Source of the DNA: JAFLCA01 sp041907145
GTDB lineage: Bacteria; Bdellovibrionota_C; UBA2361; JAFLCA01
DNA length: 11,228 bases
Direction of reading: 5' to 3'
Assembly: GCA_041907145.1 (NCBI GenBank)
Contig: JAYRHW010000186.1
Coordinates: forward strand, 1 to 11,228
The notes beneath the pieces were generated by a model. It made no database searches and was not told where the DNA came from. It saw only the letters and a list, made by a program, of their open reading frames with translations. The number at the start of each line of letters is the position of its first letter. The first letter of the stretch is position 1. Both the position numbers and the translations under genes were made by a program. Below are positions 7,655 to 11,228 of the stretch, piece after piece.

Positions 7655-7846
7655 CTTCAAACTTCAGCAGGGAAATGTAACGGCCAACTAATATAGCTAA
7701 TTCAAAGGGTTATAAATAAGACTCCCTCCGAGGCGGCACCCTCAGCATAAGTTATCGGCTTTATTGTGAATAGCATGAGTCCGGATTACAGTCCGAGAAG
7801 GTCCGTATGGGCCCTTATAAACGTTAAAATTGGGAATAGTTTCGCT

Positions 7847-8338
7847 ATGAAGCCCTGTCACCCTCTTCTCCCTGCGAGCCTAGTTTTGCTGCTTACCTCA
7901 TGCAGCTTTGTTGAACGAAATACCGTCGGATTATTTCGTAACGAAGATTCGCAGACCGGCTTCATGTCCCCCGCGGTAGCTCCGGCTAAGGCGGACCCGC
8001 AAACGGTGACCGTCGAGGTCCGGCCCAGCATCAAGAACGTAGAACCTCCAGCAGCACCCAATACCCGAGTAGAGATCGTATGGGAAATCCCTAAAGACTC
8101 GGTCGATGGCTTTGTGATCCGCTACGGATTTAGCAGGACGGACTTGCGCTACAGCGAGCGCGTGCAAAGTGCCGAGCTCGATCGCATGGAGGATCCGAAA
8201 TTTGGCTTTGTCTATCGCTACGTACTCAAGAACATGCCGCCGGAGAAAACGGTCTTTGTCACGTTGGCAGCGTTCACGGGTGCGCTAGAATCAGAGCCTA
8301 GTTCGGTATTTGAAGTGGTGCCGGTCAAAGTGAAGTAA
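7847..8338 (+). CDS. Small lipoprotein with fibronectin type III-like domain
   Basis: 163 residues. The N-terminus is a lipoprotein signal peptide: Lys2, a hydrophobic stretch at 7-16, and a lipobox LTSC with the lipidated cysteine at residue 19. After a Pro/Ala-rich linker (about 40-70), the region from about 72 to the end ('RVEIVWEIPKDSVDGFVIRYG', 'YRYVLKNMPPEKTVFVTLAAF', 'ESEPSSVFEV') has the strand pattern and conserved Trp/Tyr positions of a fibronectin type III fold. It is therefore likely to be a membrane-tethered, extracytoplasmic binding or scaffolding protein. A GTG-started extension of 27 codons is open upstream, but the ATG at 7847 puts the signal peptide at the N-terminus and is chosen. 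It is divergent from cpaB; an accessory role in the pilus is only suggested by position. No family name is recognised. Confidence 0.8.
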   Translation: MKPCHPLLPASLVLLLTSCSFVERNTVGLFRNEDSQTGFMSPAVAPAKADPQTVTVEVRPSIKNVEPPAAPNTRVEIVWEIPKDSVDGFVIRYGFSRTDLRYSERVQSAELDRMEDPKFGFVYRYVLKNMPPEKTVFVTLAAFTGALESEPSSVFEVVPVKVK

Positions 8339-8365
8339 TCTCAGCTGCCCCGAGAAGGAGCTTCA

Positions 8366-8872
8366 TCAAGTCATGACTTCTTCGATAAAGAATTTAGTTT
8401 TAGGCAGCACCCGGTCGCGTGGATAATATTTTTCGATAATTTCGAATACTTCACGGGGCTTCTTGAGTTTCAACAATTTTATGAGGAAGATTACGTCATC
8501 GCGATCGTTCGTATCCCACCGAGCGCTGATGCATTTCATCGCCAACATATAGCGCGGCTCCGGAGCCCATACCTGCAAATGTGAGAGCGCAAGAACGCCT
8601 TCCCGCTGGAAACCGGGCACTAAATAGCCCTTCACTGCATCATTGAGCCAATCAGGCGTTAACTTTTCCCTGTCTGCAATCTCCGAAGCTAATTTCCTGA
8701 TCAGCGAGGCCGGTTCAAAAATCGCATTGACATCCTTGGTGGCAGCACGAGTGTTGTAAACAAGACACATAACCGCGCCGCCAACGATGCCAATTTCGCC
8801 TCGCTCGCCGCGCTTCGCGAGCTCGTCGTTAAGCTTCCCAAAGAGCAGAATAATTTCATCTTTTGTCAGCAT
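8366..8872 (-). CDS. DUF6036-type nucleotidyltransferase, putative toxin of a TA module
   Basis: 168 residues. The sequence follows the nucleotidyltransferase pattern of the DUF6036 group: 'GIVGGAVMCLVYNTRAATKDVNAIFEP' (residues 28-54), the linker 'DWLNDAVKGYLVPG', 'EPRYMLAMKCISAR', and 'NDRDDVIFLIKLL' with an acidic pair, ending 'YYPRDRVLPKTKFFIEEV', which is typical of the family. Related proteins paired with DNA-binding partners act as toxins that transfer nucleotides to RNA or protein. The family normally shows Asp-x-Asp after the Gly-Gly motif; here it is Asp47-Val-Asn49, the second Asp replaced by Asn (codon AAT at 8726-8728). The enzyme may be weakened, inactive or altered. The start overlaps the stop of the upstream XRE gene as TAATG, with AGGG a few bases before, so translation is coupled. 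The toxin role is inferred from the pair and was not shown. Confidence 0.8.
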   Translation of the reverse strand: MLTKDEIILLFGKLNDELAKRGERGEIGIVGGAVMCLVYNTRAATKDVNAIFEPASLIRKLASEIADREKLTPDWLNDAVKGYLVPGFQREGVLALSHLQVWAPEPRYMLAMKCISARWDTNDRDDVIFLIKLLKLKKPREVFEIIEKYYPRDRVLPKTKFFIEEVMT

Positions 8873-9444
8873 TAGGCCCTATCTAAGAAATTAGACTGCA
8901 CAAAGATATTGCTCATTCTAAAAGCCAACGGCGACTCCAGCAATGCCGATGCCTTCAAAGCATCGATGTCGGAGACGAACCACGGATCCGGCAAAAAATG
9001 CGGATTTCGGGCCCATGCGGGAGCTTCAATATCAGATTCGATACAAAGCTGCCGCACGACTGCAGCGAGCAGCGATCGAAGGCGTTGATCCAGAGTGCGG
9101 GGCGGCGGGAGCAGAAAAAGTCGCGGGTCCTGCGTACGGCGAAATTCATCGACCATGTTGAAGAGGTGAATCCTCCAGGATTCGCGGCCATCCTTCAAAA
9201 TAGTATAGCCAACTGCAACGACGGAATATTCCGAGTTAATTTCATCAGGATGCGCGATGACTGTTAAGCTAAGCCCTAGCGCCTCGCACACTTTGACGAT
9301 CGAATTGATTGACGACTTGGCGGACTGTGCGACAATTTCCCGCAGACACGACCTCGAGACCCCAGAGTTTGAGGCCAACTGCCGTTCCGATAATCGGCGC
9401 CGCTTCATCAACGGGCGTACAGGAGAGAGAAATTGGTATAACAT
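8872..9444 (-). CDS. XRE-type DNA-binding protein, putative antitoxin
   Basis: 190 residues. A helix-turn-helix lies at about 18-60 ('LSERQLASNSGVSRSCLREI' and then 'INSIVKVCEALGLSLTVIA'), as in XRE/Cro-type regulators. The middle region begins 'EYSVVAVGYTILKDGRESW' and continues to about residue 150. The C-terminus 'PWFVSDIDALKASALLESP' and 'FRMSNIFVQSNFLDRA' (154-190) is the tail I know from XRE proteins encoded beside DUF6036 nucleotidyltransferases. It probably neutralises the downstream enzyme and represses its own promoter. The gene is the first of the pair, its TAA overlaps the next ATG by one base, and a promoter with a palindrome lies 11-52 bp upstream. A start at 9408 (MKRRRLS) is also possible, but neither start has a strong Shine-Dalgarno sequence. 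Assignment as antitoxin is an inference from order, overlap and promoter layout. Confidence 0.75.
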   Translation of the reverse strand: MLYQFLSPVRPLMKRRRLSERQLASNSGVSRSCLREIVAQSAKSSINSIVKVCEALGLSLTVIAHPDEINSEYSVVAVGYTILKDGRESWRIHLFNMVDEFRRTQDPRLFLLPPPRTLDQRLRSLLAAVVRQLCIESDIEAPAWARNPHFLPDPWFVSDIDALKASALLESPLAFRMSNIFVQSNFLDRA

Positions 9445-9454
9445 ATAATGCCAG

Positions 9455-9478
9455 TATGGTATTTTATATCATACCATA
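9455..9478. repeat. Perfect 8+8 bp palindrome, probable operator of the TA module
   Basis: TATGGTAT (9455-9462) and ATACCATA (9471-9478) are exact reverse complements separated by 8 nt. The palindrome covers the -10 hexamer of the promoter and lies 11 bp upstream of the antitoxin start, as expected for an autorepressor site bound by the antitoxin dimer. Confidence 0.65.
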
Positions 9479-9496
9479 TGCATGAGGAATGGTAAA
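9468..9496 (-). promoter_or_regulatory. Sigma70-like promoter of the TA module
   Basis: On the minus strand TTTACC (9491-9496, 4 of 6 consensus bases) is followed by exactly 17 nt and TATGAT (9468-9473, 5 of 6). Transcription would begin near 9461, leaving a leader of only about 17 nt before the ATG at 9444. Confidence 0.6.
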
Positions 9497-9509
9497 GCCG
9501 AGTACCAGT

Positions 9510-9528
9510 AGCGCCGTGCCCCGGCGCT
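9510..9528. repeat. GC-rich 7 bp hairpin
   Basis: AGCGCCG (9510-9516) pairs perfectly with CGGCGCT (9522-9528) around a 5-nt TGCCC loop. It lies between the oxidoreductase stop and the TA promoter. No T-run follows on either strand, so a rho-independent terminator is not supported, though the hairpin could protect the 3' end of the oxidoreductase mRNA. Confidence 0.5.
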
Positions 9529-9617
9529 GCTGTCTGCCAGCACGCCGGTCGAGGTGAGCTTCAGTACCGACTCTTCGTGCTCGTCCTGTTTCAGCGATCT
9601 CCAGCGCAGGACTGTCG

Positions 9618-11009
9618 TTAGTTGAAGATTTTTCCCGGATTGAGAATTCCGTTCGGATCAAAATCAGCTTTTATCTTCTGCATAAGCTGAATTTCAGCAG
9701 CGCTGCGCGAATAGCCCAAATATTTTTTCTTGAGCAGTCCTACCCCGTGTTCTGCTGAGACGCTTCCGGCAAAGTCACGCACTATCTTGAAGGTTTCCTC
9801 GTCGATTAATTCGCAGCGCTTGAAAAACTCTCCTTCATCCATAGGCTTGGGCTTGAGCACGTTGAGGTGCAGGTTTCCATCTCCAACATGACCAAAAACG
9901 ATTACCTCGAAGTCTGAAAACTTTGCCTGCATCATGGAACGGTAGCACTCTACAAAATCAGCGATGGAAGCGACGGGGACTGCGATGTCGTTCTTATGCG
10001 GGATATTCGTGCGTCCGATGGTCTCGCTAATGCGTTCACGCAAAGCCATCAAGTTCAGTCTGTGCTTCTCGCTTTCGGCAACGACCGCATCGGCAACTAA
10101 ACCGTCCTCGATTAAGCTCATTACCGCCGCCTGAAACAAGTTCTTGGTCGTTGTTTCGGGTGTTTCCACCTCGAGAACTACATAGGCAGCCGCCTTCGCT
10201 GCGAACGGAGCGGGAAGCCCCGTATGCGCGGTCACGAGTTCCAACGCATTGCGCTCAAAGTATTCGATGACGTTAATCGTCAAGCCTCGGCTGCGAATCT
10301 CACGCAGAACAGTGAGGCAGTCTGCAACTGAGTTCAGCGCGCAGAGGGCCAAGCTGGAGTCCTTAGGCTGCGTGGTAAGGCGCAGTGTGGCTTCTGTGAT
10401 AATCCCCAGGGTTCCTTCGGAGCCAATGAAGAGGTGCCGCAGATCAAAGCCCGTGGCATTTTTTACTAGCGCGCCGTTAAGTGATAGCTCCTCCCCGGCC
10501 CCGGTGATTACCTTCATGCCGAGCACCCAGTCGCGGGTGCTGCCATAACGAATAACTCTGATACCGCCGGCATTGGTCGCCAGGTTTCCTCCGATGTGGC
10601 TTGAGCCTTTGCTGGCAAAATCTACCGGATAAAAGAGCCCCTGGTTGGCAGCCGCTTGCCGCACCGCCTCGGTAGTAGCTCCAGCCTGGCAAGCCAGACT
10701 TTGATCGACTGCGTTTACCGAAATTATCCTGTTGAGGTTCTTGAGCGAGAGCACCGCCTCTCCATTTTCGGCCGTGGCCCCACCGCTATAACCCGTACGT
10801 CCACCGGAAGGCACCAGACTAAGACGCCTGTCGTTGCAGAGCTTTACGATACTGAGAATCTGCGCAGCGTTCGATGGCAACAGTATTACCGAAGGTGCCG
10901 CCTTAAACTGGCTGGAAGAATCCTTGCCATAAAAGCGCAGATCCTCAGGTGACGTTACAACGCACTCAGCAGGGAGGATGGAGGAAAATAAGGCTGCCGG
11001 AGAGGCCAC
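9618..11009 (-). CDS. FAD-linked 2-hydroxyacid oxidoreductase (GlcD/D2HGDH family)
   Basis: 463 residues, the usual length of single-subunit family members. It would oxidise a D-2-hydroxyacid (candidates: D-2-hydroxyglutarate, D-lactate, glycolate) to the 2-oxoacid using bound FAD. The N-terminal FAD-binding domain shows PSGGRTGYSGG at 67-77, 'GGNLATNAGG' at 140-149 and 'GSEGTLGIIT' further on. The C-terminal FAD-oxidase domain has HVGDGNLHLN at 374-383 and EHGVG at 420-424; in the human D-2-hydroxyglutarate enzyme the corresponding two His and one Glu bind the metal and substrate. The end 'DPNGILNPGKIF' is the classic family terminus. The start is a GTG with AAGGA 4 nt before it and a good promoter upstream. 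It lies divergent from a phosphoserine phosphatase gene, which is the basis for preferring D-2-hydroxyglutarate, but substrate specificity cannot be read from sequence alone. Confidence 0.9.
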   Translation of the reverse strand: MASPAALFSSILPAECVVTSPEDLRFYGKDSSSQFKAAPSVILLPSNAAQILSIVKLCNDRRLSLVPSGGRTGYSGGATAENGEAVLSLKNLNRIISVNAVDQSLACQAGATTEAVRQAAANQGLFYPVDFASKGSSHIGGNLATNAGGIRVIRYGSTRDWVLGMKVITGAGEELSLNGALVKNATGFDLRHLFIGSEGTLGIITEATLRLTTQPKDSSLALCALNSVADCLTVLREIRSRGLTINVIEYFERNALELVTAHTGLPAPFAAKAAAYVVLEVETPETTTKNLFQAAVMSLIEDGLVADAVVAESEKHRLNLMALRERISETIGRTNIPHKNDIAVPVASIADFVECYRSMMQAKFSDFEVIVFGHVGDGNLHLNVLKPKPMDEGEFFKRCELIDEETFKIVRDFAGSVSAEHGVGLLKKKYLGYSRSAAEIQLMQKIKADFDPNGILNPGKIFN

Positions 11010-11013
11010 AAAA

Positions 11014-11018
11014 TCCTT
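11014..11018 (-). promoter_or_regulatory. Ribosome binding site supporting the GTG start of the oxidoreductase
   Basis: AAGGA ends 4 nt before the GTG at 11009, a slightly short but acceptable spacing. No ATG lies nearby in frame, so it decides the start. Confidence 0.6.
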
Positions 11019-11033
11019 CGACGTTTTGTGGGC

Positions 11034-11062
11034 ATTCTATTTCGAAACTACTTGGGTTACAA
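11034..11062 (-). promoter_or_regulatory. Sigma70-like promoter of the oxidoreductase gene
   Basis: On the minus strand TTGTAA (11057-11062, 4 of 6 consensus bases) is followed by 17 nt and TAGAAT (11034-11039, 5 of 6). Transcription would begin near 11027, giving a leader of roughly 18 nt that includes the ribosome binding site. No comparably good promoter for the divergent phosphatase gene was found in the 85 bp between the two genes. Confidence 0.55.
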
Positions 11063-11094
11063 CTACATGAACAATCTGACTTTTAGTATCCGCC

Positions 11095-11228
11095 ATGACA
11101 TCGAAAGCTGCACACCAAGACAAGACCTTTATCATCGACTTCGATAGCACCCTTATTCAGGTAGAAGCGCTCGACGAGCTTGCATCCATTGCCCTCAAGA
11201 ATTCTCCAGCACACGACAGCACGGTGGC
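11095..11228 (+). CDS. serB: Phosphoserine phosphatase (HAD family), 5' end only
   Basis: Only 44 codons lie in the window. They carry HAD motif I, 'FIIDFDSTLIQVEALDELA' (residues 12-30): Asp15 is the expected nucleophile, Asp17 the general acid/base, and Glu24 the substrate-contacting Glu of SerB proteins. The pattern DFDSTL-x3-E-x2-DE matches SerB enzymes, which remove phosphate from L-phosphoserine in the last step of serine synthesis. An in-frame TGA at 11077-11079 and no other start codon after it make ATG 11095 the start, although no Shine-Dalgarno sequence is evident. Other HAD phosphatases share motif I, and a fused second domain cannot be excluded because the gene leaves the window. 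Confidence 0.75.
   Translation, partial: MTSKAAHQDKTFIIDFDSTLIQVEALDELASIALKNSPAHDSTV

Larger units (their letters stand above)
7500..7846. other. Divergent intergenic region between cpaB and the lipoprotein gene
   Basis: 347 bp without a convincing gene. It contains a candidate cpaB promoter (7610-7638) overlapped by a palindrome (7622-7654), and AT-rich sequence around 7690-7720 that could serve the lipoprotein gene although no well-spaced promoter was found there. No known riboswitch core, including the c-di-GMP types that often control pili, was recognised on either strand. Confidence 0.6.

Noticed and set aside
7764..7792. Possible promoter TTGTGA-N17-TACAGT for the lipoprotein gene
   Set aside because: Each hexamer matches only 4 of 6 consensus bases, and equally weak pairs occur elsewhere in the region.
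7500..7846. c-di-GMP riboswitch upstream of cpaB
   Set aside because: I looked for the conserved core segments on both strands because pilus genes often carry them, and found none.
8339..8365. Possible bidirectional terminator between the convergent lipoprotein and toxin genes
   Set aside because: Only a 4 bp GAAG/CTTC hairpin with a 3-nt loop is visible, with no T-run on either side.
9464..9661. 65-codon minus-strand frame overlapping the oxidoreductase 3' end and the TA promoter
   Set aside because: It runs through the promoter and the end of a well-supported gene, has no family resemblance and has less coding-like base use than the alternative frame reported at 9469-9613.
11067..11147. 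Short plus-strand frame starting ATG 11067, upstream of and overlapping the phosphatase start
   Set aside because: It is only about 26 codons, in a different frame from the phosphatase, with no ribosome binding site or family resemblance; a leader peptide is possible but unsupported.

Overview
The window looks like chromosomal DNA of a Gram-negative bacterium of moderate GC content. Three things point that way: a proteobacterial-type class A penicillin-binding protein, a lipoprotein with a lipobox, and a Flp/Tad pilus protein (CpaB). The GldG-like/DUF4340 transporter operon next to PBP1A suggests a deltaproteobacterial or Bdellovibrio-like lineage, but no rRNA or other phylogenetic marker is present and the assignment is tentative.

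Left part (1-6280, all minus strand): a four-gene transporter operon reads ABC ATPase, ABC-2 permease, GldG-like auxiliary protein and DUF4340 protein, with 9-22 bp gaps and Shine-Dalgarno sequences that fix two of the starts. An 85 bp gap separates it from a gene for penicillin-binding protein 1A, which leaves the window just after its transpeptidase SxxK motif. Peptidoglycan synthesis and a gliding-type ABC complex therefore lie side by side.

Middle part (6281-8338): a 301 bp gene-free stretch holds two stem-loops and a four-copy 8-nt tandem repeat. It is followed by cpaB (minus) with no other pilus genes in view. Divergent from cpaB, across a 347 bp spacer that carries a palindrome over a candidate cpaB promoter, is a small lipoprotein gene with a fibronectin-III-like domain.

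Right part (8366-9500, minus): a two-gene toxin-antitoxin-like module, with an XRE-type DNA-binding protein first and a DUF6036-type nucleotidyltransferase second, coupled by a TAATG overlap. A sigma70-like promoter with a 17 bp spacer overlaps a perfect 8+8 bp palindrome, which is the expected layout of an autoregulated module. The nucleotidyltransferase has Asn where the family motif usually has its second catalytic Asp.

End (9618-11228): an FAD-linked 2-hydroxyacid oxidoreductase (GlcD/D2HGDH family, minus) is divergent from the start of a phosphoserine phosphatase gene (plus). This pairing makes a role in clearing D-2-hydroxyglutarate formed during serine synthesis an attractive hypothesis. 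No tRNA, rRNA, CRISPR array, transposase or complete mobile element was seen.
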